Notes: generated by a model from the sequence alone, not told the origin. A stretch of 64,000 nucleotides of DNA from Sva-07 sp963774765 (GCA_963774765.1 CAVZGP010000012.1:70254-134253); one strand, 5' to 3'; counted from the first letter of the stretch, positions 52,650 to 61,790 are shown. Program-made: numbers and translations.

Positions 52650-54083
52650 ATGTCCACCCCTACGCTCGACAACGTGACCCCCGACGAGTTCCGAACCCAC
52701 GGCCACGACCTGATCGATTGGATCGCCGACTACGTCGGCTCGGTCGATCAACGCCCCGTCGGGTCGACCGTGGCCCCCGGCGACGTGCGGTCGCAACTGC
52801 CCGAGCATCCGCCGACCGAACCCGAATCGTTCGAGCAGGTGATGACCGATGTCGAGCGGATCGTCGTGCCCGGCCTCACTCAATGGCAACACCCCGGTTT
52901 CTTCGCCTACTTCCCATCGAACACATCGTTCCCGTCGATCCTCGGCGAACTGCTGTCCGCCGGGCTCGGCGTGCAGGGAATGAGCTGGGTGACGTCGCCG
53001 GCGTGCACCGAGGTCGAAACGCTGATGCTCGACTGGATGCAAGAACTGCTCGACCTGCCGACCGCGTTCCGCTCCACCAGCGACAACGGTGGCGGCGTGA
53101 TCCAGGGCACAGCGAGCGAGGCGACACTCGTGGCGATCCTGTCAGCTCGCTGGCGTGCCACCGGCGGCGCCATCAACCACGACGGCGACACCACGAAGCT
53201 GGTGGCCTACGCGACGTCGCAGGCACACTCGAGCATCGAGAAGGGGCTGCGGATCGCCGGCATCGGCACGGATCGAATCCGCGTGGTCCCCCACGACGAC
53301 ACCTACGCCATGCGAGTCGATGCGCTCGAACAGATGATCACCTCCGACCTCGCCGACGGCCTCGTTCCCTTCTTCGTGTGCTCGACTCGCGGCACGACGT
53401 CATCGATGGCGTTCGATCCGACGGCAGCAATCGGCGAGATCTGCAATCACCACGGGGTCTGGCTGCACGTCGACGCCGCGATGTCCGGCATCGCCGCCCT
53501 GGCTCCGGAGTTCCGCTGGGTCAACGACGGGCTGCAGTTCGCCGACTCGTACTGCACGAATCCACACAAGTGGATGGGCGTCAACTTCGACTGCAACCTG
53601 TACTGGACGGCCGACCGCGGCGCCCTTCTCGGTGCACTGAGCATCCTGCCGGAGTACCTGCGCTCGGAGGCTGCAGAAGCAGGCGCCGTGATCGACTACC
53701 GCGACTGGCAGATCCCGCTCGGCCGGCGCTTCCGGGCACTCAAGCTGTGGCTCGCGATCCGCTGCGACGGTGTCGAGTCGTTCCAGGCCATGACCCGCCG
53801 TCACGTCGCGCTGACGCAGGAACTCGCCGCTTGGATCGCCGACGACGATCGCTTCGAGATCGTCGCACCCCATCCGCTCAACCTGGTGTGCATCGCGGTG
53901 CGGGGCCAAGACTCCGACCACGCGACCGACGCCCTCATCGAGGCGGCCAACGCCACCGGCGACGCTCTCTTCACCCGCACCGTGCTCGACGGTCGGTCCG
54001 TGCTGCGCGTCTCGATCGGCGCCCGATCCACCGAACGCCACCACGTCGCGTCCGCCTGGCACCTCCTGCAACAACTCGCCTGA
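52650..54083 (+). CDS. PLP-dependent amino-acid decarboxylase (group II)
   Basis: A 477-aa decarboxylase of the aromatic-L-amino-acid/DOPA decarboxylase family. N-terminal features are HDLIDWIADYVGSVDQRPV and WQHPGFFAYFPSNTSFPSIL. The PLP Lys is in YCTNPHKWMGVNFDCN and the cofactor Asp/His in GVWLHVDAAMSG. Family members act on tryptophan, tyrosine or phenylalanine; which one cannot be told. Start ATG 52650 (MSTPTLDNV). It ends just before a hairpin. Confidence 0.87.
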   Translation: MSTPTLDNVTPDEFRTHGHDLIDWIADYVGSVDQRPVGSTVAPGDVRSQLPEHPPTEPESFEQVMTDVERIVVPGLTQWQHPGFFAYFPSNTSFPSILGELLSAGLGVQGMSWVTSPACTEVETLMLDWMQELLDLPTAFRSTSDNGGGVIQGTASEATLVAILSARWRATGGAINHDGDTTKLVAYATSQAHSSIEKGLRIAGIGTDRIRVVPHDDTYAMRVDALEQMITSDLADGLVPFFVCSTRGTTSSMAFDPTAAIGEICNHHGVWLHVDAAMSGIAALAPEFRWVNDGLQFADSYCTNPHKWMGVNFDCNLYWTADRGALLGALSILPEYLRSEAAEAGAVIDYRDWQIPLGRRFRALKLWLAIRCDGVESFQAMTRRHVALTQELAAWIADDDRFEIVAPHPLNLVCIAVRGQDSDHATDALIEAANATGDALFTRTVLDGRSVLRVSIGARSTERHHVASAWHLLQQLA

Positions 54084-54088
54084 CCGTT

Positions 54089-54131
54089 CTCGTGAACAAC
54101 TGCGCCTCCTGGAGGAGCATTTGTTCACGAG
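54089..54131. repeat. CTCGTGAACAA inverted repeat, related to the TTCTCGTGAAC family
   Basis: CTCGTGAACAA and CCTCC face GGAGG and TTGTTCACGAG, with an internal bulge. The outer arm matches the palindromes at 45192 and 46582, while the inner stem differs. It follows the decarboxylase stop by about 5 bp, as a terminator would. Confidence 0.6.
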
Positions 54132-54168
54132 TTCGACGGGGGTAGGCGCGCATTGACAGGATGCAGCC

Positions 54169-54951
54169 ATGACGAACACTCGACCAGTGGCACTCATCAC
54201 GATGGCGACCGGCTACGTCGGCCCGGCGCTGGCACGATCGCTGGCAGCCCGTGGATACGACCTCGTGCTGCAGGGCGCGGACGGCGACGACACGATGGTG
54301 GGCGTCGAGGCACCGTTCGGCGTTCAGATCCCCGAACTCGAAGCGCTCGGCGCGACGGTGCACACCGTGACCGACGTCGATCTGTCGACCGCTGACGGCA
54401 ACCGCGACCTCGTCAGCGCCACGCTCGACCGGTTCGGGCGGCTCGATTCGGCGTGCCTCGTCACGGGACTGATCGTGGTCGGCAAGTTCCTCGACATGAC
54501 GATCGACCAGTGGGAACGCGTGAAGCGCATGAACCTCGACATGGTGTTCCACGGACTCCAGGCGGTCCTGCCGCCGATGGTCGCGGCCGAGCAGGGCCAG
54601 GTCGTCGTGTTCACATCCGCAACCGGTGCCCGACCCGATCCGATCACGTCGATCTACGGTGGCACGCGAGCGGGAGCCAACGGCATCGTGCGCGCCGTCG
54701 GGCTCGAACATGCCCGCGACGGCATCCAGGTCAATGCGGTCGGCACGAACTACATGGACTTCCCCGGATTCCTGAAGGCATCGCGCGCCGACACCGACCC
54801 CGAACGGCGTGCGGCGATCGAAGCGCAGGTGCCGATGAAGAAGCTGGGCACGATGGACGAACTCGCCGCGTTCACGAGCGTGTTGCTCGACGGTACGAGC
54901 CGCTTCCAGACCGGGCAGTTCTTCAGCTTCAGCGGCGGTTGGAGTACGTGA
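54169..54951 (+). CDS. Short-chain dehydrogenase-like protein with altered active site
   Basis: A 260-aa SDR fold. The nucleotide-binding glycine motif is replaced by ITMATGYVGPALARSL. The Ser is in VFTSATGARPD and the usual Y-x3-K appears as Y-G-G-T-R (SIYGGTRAGANGIVRA), with Arg for Lys. The C-terminal FQTGQFFSFSGGWST is typical of SDRs. Catalysis may be altered or lost. Its 3' end overlaps the convergent Nudix gene by 23 bp. Confidence 0.75.
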   Translation: MTNTRPVALITMATGYVGPALARSLAARGYDLVLQGADGDDTMVGVEAPFGVQIPELEALGATVHTVTDVDLSTADGNRDLVSATLDRFGRLDSACLVTGLIVVGKFLDMTIDQWERVKRMNLDMVFHGLQAVLPPMVAAEQGQVVVFTSATGARPDPITSIYGGTRAGANGIVRAVGLEHARDGIQVNAVGTNYMDFPGFLKASRADTDPERRAAIEAQVPMKKLGTMDELAAFTSVLLDGTSRFQTGQFFSFSGGWST

Positions 54952-55585
54952 GCAGGTCGACGAGCATGTGGGCCGTGGCACCCCACACGGTCTCGTCGTC
55001 GAGTTCGAAGAAGTGCAGCGGCCGATCCATGGGTGGGCTGCCCCAACGTTCCATCCGATAGGTACCCGGGCGGGCGAGCTCGGCCAGTGGCGTCCACAGC
55101 ACCCGGTCGACTTCCCCGGTGAGCGGTTCGACGTCGACTCGGTGATCGAGCACCGACACGATCGGCACGATGTAGCTGCGGCTGACGATCGTGTTCAGGT
55201 GGGCGAGCTCGCCGACGATGCTCGGAGCAGAGGGATCGAGGCCGACCTCCTCGTGCGCTTCGCGCAACGCCGTCTCGATCGGGGTCTCGCCGGGGTCGAG
55301 GCGTCCGCCCGGGAAGCTCATCTCGCCGCGGTGGGTGCGCATGTTCATCGACCGTCGTGTGAGGAGCACCTCGGCGCCGTCATCGCCCTCGAACAGAGCG
55401 ATCAACACCGCCGACACGCGGGCGTCCGGGAACGACGGCAGCAGCGGAGCCGAATGTTCGGGCACCTCTGCGACGACCTCGTCGACGCTCCAGCGGGTGC
55501 CGTGCGGCCACGGCGGATCGTCGTGTTCGGTCCACACGTCCGGGCGCGGGATCTGCTGGTTGCCACCGCGCCGCCGCTCGGTCAC
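54929..55585 (-). CDS. Nudix hydrolase, CoA pyrophosphatase type
   Basis: A 218-aa protein with a full Nudix box (GGRLDPGETPIETALREAHE, then E-V-G-L). The preceding LLTRRSMNMRTHRGEMSFPG is the NudL/CoAse-type signature for hydrolysis of CoA or its esters. Start ATG 55585 overlaps the stop of the upstream PLP enzyme gene by a few bases, so they are likely co-transcribed. Length is normal for the family. Confidence 0.87.
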   Translation of the reverse strand: MTERRRGGNQQIPRPDVWTEHDDPPWPHGTRWSVDEVVAEVPEHSAPLLPSFPDARVSAVLIALFEGDDGAEVLLTRRSMNMRTHRGEMSFPGGRLDPGETPIETALREAHEEVGLDPSAPSIVGELAHLNTIVSRSYIVPIVSVLDHRVDVEPLTGEVDRVLWTPLAELARPGTYRMERWGSPPMDRPLHFFELDDETVWGATAHMLVDLLTYSNRR

Positions 55586-56715
55586 GCATCGCCTCGCTGG
55601 GCGGTCGAGGTGAGCGCTCGATCGAGGTCGGCCCAGAGGTCGTCGACGTTCTCGCAGCCGACGCTGAAGCGGATCAGCGTCGGCGGGATCCGTTCCTGGC
55701 CGGGGATGGTCGCCCGCCGCTCCATCGTCGACTCAACCCCGCCGAGGCTGGTCGCGTGGTTGATCAGCTCAGCCCGTTCGCACACCTCGGTGGCTCGTTC
55801 GCCGGAGCCGGCGGTCTCGAACGACAGCATCGCCCCGAACCCGGACATGAATCGCGTGGCGACCTCGTGGGTGGGATGACTCACCAGCCCCGGATAGCGG
55901 ACGCGAGCGACCTCGGGGTGCGCTTCGAGTCGGGTTGCGAGCTCCATCGCGTTGGCCTGGGCCCGATCGAGCCGGAGCCCGAGGGTGCGGGCACCGCGGA
56001 TCGTGAGGAACGCCTCCATTGCACCGATACTCGCGCCGTGGAGCAGTCGACGTTCGTGGAACTCCTCGAAGAGGTCGTCACGGTCCACCGCGAGCACACC
56101 GGCGAGCAGGTCGGAGTGCCCGCCGATGAACTTGGTTGCCGAGTGCATCACGACATCAGCACCGAACGCGAGCGGCTGCTGGAGCAGCGGAGTGGCAAAC
56201 GTGCTGTCGACTGCGACGAGCGTGGTGGACGGGCGAGGCGCCGAACAGATCGTGGGAAGGTCGGCGATGGTGATCAGCGGGTTCTCCGGCGACTCGAGCC
56301 ACACGAGATCACAGTCGGCAACGGCGTCGATCCACGCAAGGGTGTCGGCCTGGTCGAGGCGCCGGACCGTCCAGCGGCCCTGGCGTTCACCCTCTGCGAC
56401 GATGCCGGCCACCCCGTGGTACGGATCGGTCGGAATCGCGATCGTCGCGCCGACGGCGAGCCGTTGGAACACGACCGACGCGGCCGCCATGCCCGACGCG
56501 AACGCCAACGCTCGGCCGTCATCGAGGCCGCCGAGGAGCGCTTCGAGCGCGTCGACGGTCGGTGTGCCCTCCGACCGGCTGTAGACGCGATCGTCGGGGA
56601 GGTAGAAGTTCGACGCGAACACCGGCGGCACATTCAACGGCTCGCCCGGGGTTCGGTTGCGGGCACCGGCCACAAGCCACGTCTGCGGATTCCAGTCCGG
56701 CCCGGTCCGGTCGCT
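55582..56715 (-). CDS. Cys/Met-metabolism PLP enzyme (cystathionine gamma-synthase-like)
   Basis: A 377-aa fold-type I PLP enzyme. The PLP Lys is in VVMHSATKFIGGHSD, the phosphate-binding segment in ALAFASGMAAASVVF, and the substrate Arg near the end in LIRFSVGCENVDDL. The missing N-terminal Tyr motif cannot be judged. It could be a gamma-synthase, a gamma-lyase or a related sulfur enzyme; the family does not separate these by eye. Start ATG 56715 (MSDRTGPDW) is preferred to the open frame to 56769, which overlaps the next gene. Confidence 0.8.
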   Translation of the reverse strand, partial: SDRTGPDWNPQTWLVAGARNRTPGEPLNVPPVFASNFYLPDDRVYSRSEGTPTVDALEALLGGLDDGRALAFASGMAAASVVFQRLAVGATIAIPTDPYHGVAGIVAEGERQGRWTVRRLDQADTLAWIDAVADCDLVWLESPENPLITIADLPTICSAPRPSTTLVAVDSTFATPLLQQPLAFGADVVMHSATKFIGGHSDLLAGVLAVDRDDLFEEFHERRLLHGASIGAMEAFLTIRGARTLGLRLDRAQANAMELATRLEAHPEVARVRYPGLVSHPTHEVATRFMSGFGAMLSFETAGSGERATEVCERAELINHATSLGGVESTMERRATIPGQERIPPTLIRFSVGCENVDDLWADLDRALTSTAQRGDA

Positions 56716-56735
56716 CATGGCCGCGACGGTATCGC

Positions 56736-57641
56736 TCACGGAGCCAACGAACCGTCGAAGGTGGTGCACGCTTCGGGATCACCGGTCTCGTACCCACGCT
56801 CGAACCACATCCTGCGCTGTTCGGCGGTGCCGTGGGTGAACAGGTCGGGATCGACGACGCGGCCCGCCTGCGCGAGTATCCGGTCGTCGCCGACCGCTTC
56901 GGCGGCGTCGAACGCCTCGGCGATCTCGTCGGGTCGGTCGAACAGTCCGCGCTCGGCAACGGAACTCGCCCAGGCACCCGCGAAGCAGTCGGCCTGCAGC
57001 TCCATCGCCACGCTCAGTGCATTGGTCGCATCGGGCGACTGCTGCTGCGCTTGGCGGACGCGGTCCTCGATGCCGACCACGTTCTGGACATGGTGTCCGT
57101 ACTCGTGCGCCACGATGTATTGCGCCGCGAGGTCGCCGCTGGCCGAGAACTCGGCCTGCAACTGCTCGAGGAAGTCGAGGTCGATGTACACGAGCTGGTC
57201 GCCAGGACAGTAGAACGGCCCCGTCTGCGCGCTGGCGTACCCACAGCCCGTGTCGACCGAGTCGGAGAAGAACACGGTCTGCGTCCCCGGGAACGATCCC
57301 TGGAACGATTCCGGATATTGCCGTTCCCAGTACAACGAGACGTCATCGACCGCGCCACACACGACCTGTTCGATGTCGCTGTCGCACACGGCGTCGCCTC
57401 CGTCGGTCGGACCACTGACGGGTGCCGACGCATCGCTTCCGAACAACTGCGGTGCCAGCACGACCGCCAAGACCACGAGCAGTCCGACGATCCCACCGCC
57501 CGCCTTGATCGGCAGGCCTCCACCACCAGCACGGTTGCCGAACGGTGAGCGACTCCCGAACGGTGACCTCGCCGCCGACGAACCACCCGAACCACGGCGG
57601 TCGACGACCCGGGACGAACGGCTGGAGCGGATCTTGGTCAT
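56736..57641 (-). CDS. Putative neutral zinc metallopeptidase (YpfJ-like)
   Basis: A 301-aa protein. A basic Ser/Gly-rich N-terminus is followed by one membrane helix (IVGLLVVLAVVLAPQLFG, about residues 50-68) and an extracytoplasmic domain with the zinc motif H-E-x-x-H (YIVAHEYGHHVQNVVG), the downstream E-L-Q-A-D-C-F-A-G-A-W, and paired cysteines. This matches the family of putative neutral zinc metallopeptidases (pfam04228). The substrate is unknown. Start ATG 57641. It ends 20 bp before the PLP enzyme start on the same strand. Confidence 0.85.
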   Translation of the reverse strand: MTKIRSSRSSRVVDRRGSGGSSAARSPFGSRSPFGNRAGGGGLPIKAGGGIVGLLVVLAVVLAPQLFGSDASAPVSGPTDGGDAVCDSDIEQVVCGAVDDVSLYWERQYPESFQGSFPGTQTVFFSDSVDTGCGYASAQTGPFYCPGDQLVYIDLDFLEQLQAEFSASGDLAAQYIVAHEYGHHVQNVVGIEDRVRQAQQQSPDATNALSVAMELQADCFAGAWASSVAERGLFDRPDEIAEAFDAAEAVGDDRILAQAGRVVDPDLFTHGTAEQRRMWFERGYETGDPEACTTFDGSLAP

Positions 57642-57654
57642 GGTTGGTGTCCGA

Positions 57655-58176
57655 TCAGTCGTGGTCGTCGGTGCTGGTGAACGAATCCTTCCAGCGCTTC
57701 AGTGAATTCACGCCGCCGCCGACCACACGACCGGCACCGCGCCCGATCGCCTCGCTCGAGGTCCGAGCGGCGTCGCCGCCCTCGGCCTTCGCCGCGGCCT
57801 TGTCGGCCTTGCGATCGACACGTGGCACCCGCTCGGTGAAGTCGGTGTGGAACCACACGAACCACAGCACGAACGCCACGGCGCCGAGCAGCAAGCGACT
57901 GGTGTTGTCGATCGAGATCCACGGCTGGACTGCGCCGGCCAGCAACAGCAGCATCACGACCACGTCGAGGTGTTTGTGTGCACGCTTGCCGGTCCACTTG
58001 AACGCGCCGGCGGCTCCCTTGGTGATCGCTGCGTTGAAGATGATCACGAGACCAAGCACGGCGGGCACAGCCGGCTGCGGCATCTGGATGGCCACGCTGA
58101 TCAGGCCGATACCCAGCAGGTACTCGATGAGCTGGTGCGTCCAGAACGGACGTCGTACTCGCTCGATCTCGACCAT
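57655..58176 (-). CDS. Hypothetical membrane protein
   Basis: A 173-aa protein with four hydrophobic segments (LIEYLLGIGLISVAI, AVLGLVIIFNAAI, LDVVVMLLLLAGAVQ, LLLGAVAFVLWFVWF) and a charged Lys/Ala-rich C-terminal tail of about 60 residues. No family is recognised. Start MVEIERVRRPFW at 58176 is preferred because the upstream codons (to 58254) are Ser/Pro-rich and overlap the divergent promoter region. Confidence 0.65.
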   Translation of the reverse strand: MVEIERVRRPFWTHQLIEYLLGIGLISVAIQMPQPAVPAVLGLVIIFNAAITKGAAGAFKWTGKRAHKHLDVVVMLLLLAGAVQPWISIDNTSRLLLGAVAFVLWFVWFHTDFTERVPRVDRKADKAAAKAEGGDAARTSSEAIGRGAGRVVGGGVNSLKRWKDSFTSTDDHD

Positions 58177-58280
58177 GGCCGAGGATTCTAGGAGCGCATC
58201 GGGACGGGGCGATCCGGGTGCTGCCGTAGGGTGGCCGGAACGAATGATCCGCATGAACGCGGACCTCGCCGAGGAGCGTC

Positions 58281-59198
58281 ATGACCACCAGCCACTGGAC
58301 CACCGCCGACATCCCGGATCAATCGGGGCGAGTCGCCGTCGTGACCGGGTCGAACACCGGCCTCGGACTCGCCACCGCAGAGGCCCTCGCCGGCGCAGGC
58401 GCCGAGGTGGTGATGGCCATCCGCAATCTCGACAAGGGCGAGGCGGCACGCTCGCAGATCCTCGAGCAGCACCCCGACGCCACGATCCGCCTTCAACAGC
58501 TCGACCTGGCGTCACTCGACTCGGTACGAGCCGCCACTGGCGAACTGCTCGCACGGTACGACCGGCTCGACCTGCTGATCAACAACGCCGGGCTGATGTA
58601 CACCAAGTGGCAGACCACGGCCGACGGGTTCGAGTTGCAGATGGGTGTCAACCACCTCGGCCACTTCGCCCTGACCTCGTTGCTGCTCGATCGTCTGATG
58701 GCCACGCCCGGTTCACGGATCGTCAGCGTCAGCAGCGTCGGCCACAAGATCAAGTCGAAGCTCGACCCGGCCACGATGATGTCCGGCGAGAAGTACGACC
58801 GCATCGCCGCCTATGGCCGCTCGAAGCTCGCCAACCTCCTGTTCACCTACGAACTGCAACGCCGCCTGGAGGCCGCCGATTCGACCACCGCCGCCCTGGT
58901 CGCGCACCCCGGCGTGTCGGCGACCGAACTCGGGCGCGAATCGCCCGGTGTCGTGCAGTTCTCGATGAAGATCGGCAAGCCGCTTCTGCAGTCCGCGGCC
59001 AAGGGCGCCCTCCCGCAGCTCCGTGCCGCCACCGACCCCGACGCGGTCGGCGGCGAGTACTACGGCCCGGACGGCTTCATGGAGTGGCGCGGCAACCCGG
59101 TTGTCGTGACGTCGTCCGAGCGGTCGCACGACCGTGACCTGCAGCAGGCGTTGTGGGCCGAGTCGGAACGTCTCACGGGGATCACGTCGCCGATCTGA
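58281..59198 (+). CDS. Short-chain dehydrogenase (retinol dehydrogenase / protochlorophyllide reductase-like)
   Basis: A 305-aa classical-type SDR: VVTGSNTGLGLATAEALAGA (T-G-x3-G-x-G), NNAGLM, SRIVSVSSVGH (Ser), and YGRSKLANLLF (Y-x3-K). The 45-residue C-terminal extension is normal for this subgroup. It uses NAD(P)H on an unknown carbonyl or alcohol. Start ATG 58281 follows a GGAGCG-like site. It is divergent from the membrane-protein gene. Confidence 0.85.
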   Translation: MTTSHWTTADIPDQSGRVAVVTGSNTGLGLATAEALAGAGAEVVMAIRNLDKGEAARSQILEQHPDATIRLQQLDLASLDSVRAATGELLARYDRLDLLINNAGLMYTKWQTTADGFELQMGVNHLGHFALTSLLLDRLMATPGSRIVSVSSVGHKIKSKLDPATMMSGEKYDRIAAYGRSKLANLLFTYELQRRLEAADSTTAALVAHPGVSATELGRESPGVVQFSMKIGKPLLQSAAKGALPQLRAATDPDAVGGEYYGPDGFMEWRGNPVVVTSSERSHDRDLQQALWAESERLTGITSPI

Positions 59199-59241
59199 CC
59201 GAGCCGATGGTGCGTCGTGATCGCACAGCTACGTTGTGCCG

Positions 59242-59610
59242 ATGGATCTCGACGCGGTTCGGCGACTCGCACTTGCCCTCCCCGAGGCGCACGAGGCACC
59301 GCATTTCGACCTCACGTCCTTTCGCATCGGCACGAAGATCTTTGCGACCGCTCCGCTCGACGGCGACGTCGTGCGCATCTTCGTCGATGAGTCCGAAGCG
59401 CGTGCGTGCGTGGCTGAAGGTCTGGCCGGCGTCGAGTTGCTCCTCTGGGGCCAGAAGGTCTCGGGCGTCAGCGTGGCGCTCGCGACGGCCGACGCGGAGC
59501 GGGTCGCCGAACTGCTCGAGGAGTCGTGGCGCCACCGAGCGCCGAAGCGAGCAATCGCGACGTTCGACGCCAGCGCGATGAGTGTCGACCCACACGACCG
59601 TCACCGATGA
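59242..59610 (+). CDS. MmcQ/YjbR family protein
   Basis: A 122-aa cytoplasmic protein of the CyaY-like MmcQ/YjbR fold. Features are MDLDAVRRLALALPEAHEAP, SFRIGTKIFATAP and LLEESWRHRAPKRAIA. The fold suggests DNA binding, but the role is unknown. ATG 59242 is chosen over an upstream GTG. The next gene begins one base after its stop, so they share a transcript. Confidence 0.8.
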   Translation: MDLDAVRRLALALPEAHEAPHFDLTSFRIGTKIFATAPLDGDVVRIFVDESEARACVAEGLAGVELLLWGQKVSGVSVALATADAERVAELLEESWRHRAPKRAIATFDASAMSVDPHDRHR

Positions 59611-59611
59611 C

Positions 59612-60085
59612 ATGGAACGTGTGCCCATGACCGATCCCGAGCTGGTCGACCTCAACGAGGCCAGCACCGCGGTGATCCACGGTGTGGTGCCGATGGCGGA
59701 GATTGCCGACTTCTTCGACCTGTCGTTCTCCGAGCTGGCCACCGTGCTCGATCGGCAGGCAATCGTGCCGACGGGACCTGCATTCGCCCGCTACGCGGGG
59801 CCGCCTGGGGAGACGGCCGACCTCGAGGTCGGCCATCCGGTTCGCGGTTCGGTGGTGCCCGAGGGTCAGGTGCATCCGAGCTCACTGCCAGCCGGCCGCG
59901 CCGCACGCCTGGTCCACGCCGGCGGCTACGACCAGCTCGGCGAGACATGGGGTCGTTTGGGTGCCTGGATCACCGAGCAGAATCTCGTACCCGGCGCCGT
60001 CTTGTGGGAGGTCTACGTGACCGAGCCGAATCCCGACATGGACCCTCGCGACCTGCGTACCGAGCTGCTCTGGACACTTCAGTAG
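59612..60085 (+). CDS. GyrI-like / effector-binding domain protein
   Basis: A 157-aa protein. The second half (PVRGSVVPEGQVHPSSLPAG, then ARLVHAGGYDQLGETWGRLG and VLWEVYVTEPNPDMDPRDLR) is a GyrI-like small-molecule-binding domain as in AraC- and MerR-type effector domains. The first 60 residues (VIHGVVPMAEIADFFDLSFS) lack a clear HTH. It may bind a hydrophobic ligand. ATG 59612 lies one base after the previous stop. Confidence 0.7.
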   Translation: MERVPMTDPELVDLNEASTAVIHGVVPMAEIADFFDLSFSELATVLDRQAIVPTGPAFARYAGPPGETADLEVGHPVRGSVVPEGQVHPSSLPAGRAARLVHAGGYDQLGETWGRLGAWITEQNLVPGAVLWEVYVTEPNPDMDPRDLRTELLWTLQ

Positions 60086-60168
60086 CACACCCTCTCCCAA
60101 GATCGCTCGGGAAGCGCTGGGTGTGACGCAGGGTCGACTCGGGCCGTCGATTGCGCGATCGTGTGGCC

Positions 60169-60576
60169 ATGATCACTTCGATACATGCGCTGATCTACTC
60201 CGACGACGTCGACGCGACCCGCGCCTACCTGCGCGACGTGCTCGGATTCCCGTTCGTGAACGACTCGGGGACCAGCGATGGCTCCGCGACGGGCTGGCTC
60301 ATCTTCGGAAGCGGACCGAGTGAGGTCGGCGTTCACCCGACGCGGAGTGAGTGGGGCGGCCAGGTCTGGGAGAGCACGCGTCATGTCGAGATCTCCTTCA
60401 TGTGTGACGACGTCACCGCGACCCGCACCGAACTCGAGGCGAAAGGCGCGATCTTTGAGGGCGACATCGTGGATCAGGGGTGGGGCCTGGTGACGACGAT
60501 GCAGGTGCCGGGTGCCGATGCGATCAACCTGTACGAGCCGCGCCACGCGGTCGCCTACCCGCTCGACCGCCCCTGA
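60169..60576 (+). CDS. VOC (glyoxalase/bleomycin-resistance fold) protein
   Basis: A 135-aa protein with one VOC module pair: LIYSDDVDATRAYLRDVLGF, GWLIFGSG, HVEISFMCDDVTATRTELEA and TTMQVPGADAINLYEPRH. Possible metal residues are His and Glu in these segments. The function is not predictable from the fold. Start M-I-T-S-I-H at 60169 is preferred to the frame start at 60151. Confidence 0.75.
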   Translation: MITSIHALIYSDDVDATRAYLRDVLGFPFVNDSGTSDGSATGWLIFGSGPSEVGVHPTRSEWGGQVWESTRHVEISFMCDDVTATRTELEAKGAIFEGDIVDQGWGLVTTMQVPGADAINLYEPRHAVAYPLDRP

Positions 60577-60691
60577 CTCGGGTCTGCCTCGGGCTGCTCC
60601 GGCCACACCGTGTGGCGGAGACTTGCGAGTGCGCCGGGCCGATGCTGGCGGACGATTTCAACATCTGTCGGCGGCGTCGCGCTGTTGCGGT

Positions 60692-61375
60692 TCAGGCGTT
60701 CGTTGCCCAGGCGGCGAGCTTGCGCATCCGGGCGTGTTCGTCGGGTGACATGTTGCTGTCGGTGAGGCGGTGCTCGACGGCGGCGGGGATGGCTCGCCGC
60801 GCTGCGGCGGTGTCGACGCGGCTCAGGAATGCATGAAGTAGGACCCGTCTGCCGATCGGGAGGATGAATCGATCGATGCCGGTCGTGGGCGGCTTGGCGC
60901 AGGCGAACAGAATCCAGGTGTCGGCGACATCGAACGCGGGAGCGCCGGCGGACGCGTTGGCCCAATCGATGACCACGGGCCCGGTTGAGGTCATCATCAC
61001 GTTCATCGGGTGCAGGTCGCGGTGCACGAGCCGATCGCCTGGCACGGGCGCGACCGGAATTCCCAGAGGTGCTGGTATCTGGTGGAGCCGCTCATGAAGG
61101 TCAGCGAGCAGATGACCGGATCGTCGGAGAGGGAACGGCGGTTCGCCGACCGCCTTCATCATCGTTGGGCCATCGAGGCGGTCCATGACGAGATAGCCGT
61201 CGCCGGCGTCGTAGACGTGCGGGCACGGGTACTCGTGGGCTCGGACGTATCGCATGATCTCGGCCTCGGCGACCAGCGACCGGCCGTCGCGCGCGACGCG
61301 GAGGACCTTGTCAGGCCCGTGCTCGAAGATCTCGCTGTCGCGACCCTCGGCGAGCTTCGCCCCCATCGGCTTCAT
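60692..61375 (-). CDS. APH-family phosphotransferase
   Basis: A 227-aa kinase-like protein: DSEIFEHGPDKVLRV (nucleotide loop), LVHRDLHPMNVMM (catalytic Asp), and PVVIDWANASAGAPAFDVAD (metal Asp). It is shorter than typical aminoglycoside kinases but keeps the catalytic residues. The substrate is unknown. Start ATG 61375 (MKPMGAKLAEG) is chosen because the frame above it loses similarity. Confidence 0.75.
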   Translation of the reverse strand: MKPMGAKLAEGRDSEIFEHGPDKVLRVARDGRSLVAEAEIMRYVRAHEYPCPHVYDAGDGYLVMDRLDGPTMMKAVGEPPFPLRRSGHLLADLHERLHQIPAPLGIPVAPVPGDRLVHRDLHPMNVMMTSTGPVVIDWANASAGAPAFDVADTWILFACAKPPTTGIDRFILPIGRRVLLHAFLSRVDTAAARRAIPAAVEHRLTDSNMSPDEHARMRKLAAWATNA

Positions 61376-61521
61376 GCCGTCACAGTCTGCCTCGCTCCGG
61401 TGCCCGGCTCGCACTCTGGCTTGCTGGCTCCACCGGCCACGCGCTCCGTGTCTGCGTACGCGACAGGTGCCAGGGGCCTCGGTGGATTGGGCACTGACCG
61501 CTCGAGGTTCTTGCCCCGCGG

Positions 61522-61641
61522 GTTTGTGTGAGCGACAACGCACTCGCAGGCGATCATCGCTCACGCAAACGCCAACGACCAGCATCCTCGGAGTTCTGGG
61601 TGAGCGACAACACCCACCCAGACGATCTGCGCTCACACAAA
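61522..61641. repeat. GTGAGCGACAAC tandem hairpins
   Basis: Unit 1 (61522-61570): GTTTGTGTGAGCGA faces TCGCTCACGCAAAC. Unit 2 (about 61598-61641): GGGTGAGCG faces CGCTCACACAAAC. Both contain GTGAGCGACAAC on the left side and GCGATC/ACGATC before the right arm. Unit 2 is a diverged tandem copy. Confidence 0.6.
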
Positions 61642-61762
61642 CCGCACCCGCGGGAGAGCGCGCTGTGCGCCCTCACCCCCTGGGAATCCCTGCAGACGCT
61701 TGGTCGCGTACGCCACCGCAGCATCACGTGAACGTGCGGAGTGACCCAGCACCAGACGCGAC

Positions 61763-61790
61763 GGAGCCCCGAGGTCTCCCTCGGGGCTCC
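61763..61790 (-). terminator. groEL transcription terminator hairpin
   Basis: GGAGCCCCGAGG pairs perfectly with CCTCGGGGCTCC over a 4-nt loop, about 60 bp past the groEL stop. There is no T-tract on the minus strand, as is common in high-GC actinobacteria. Confidence 0.6.
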
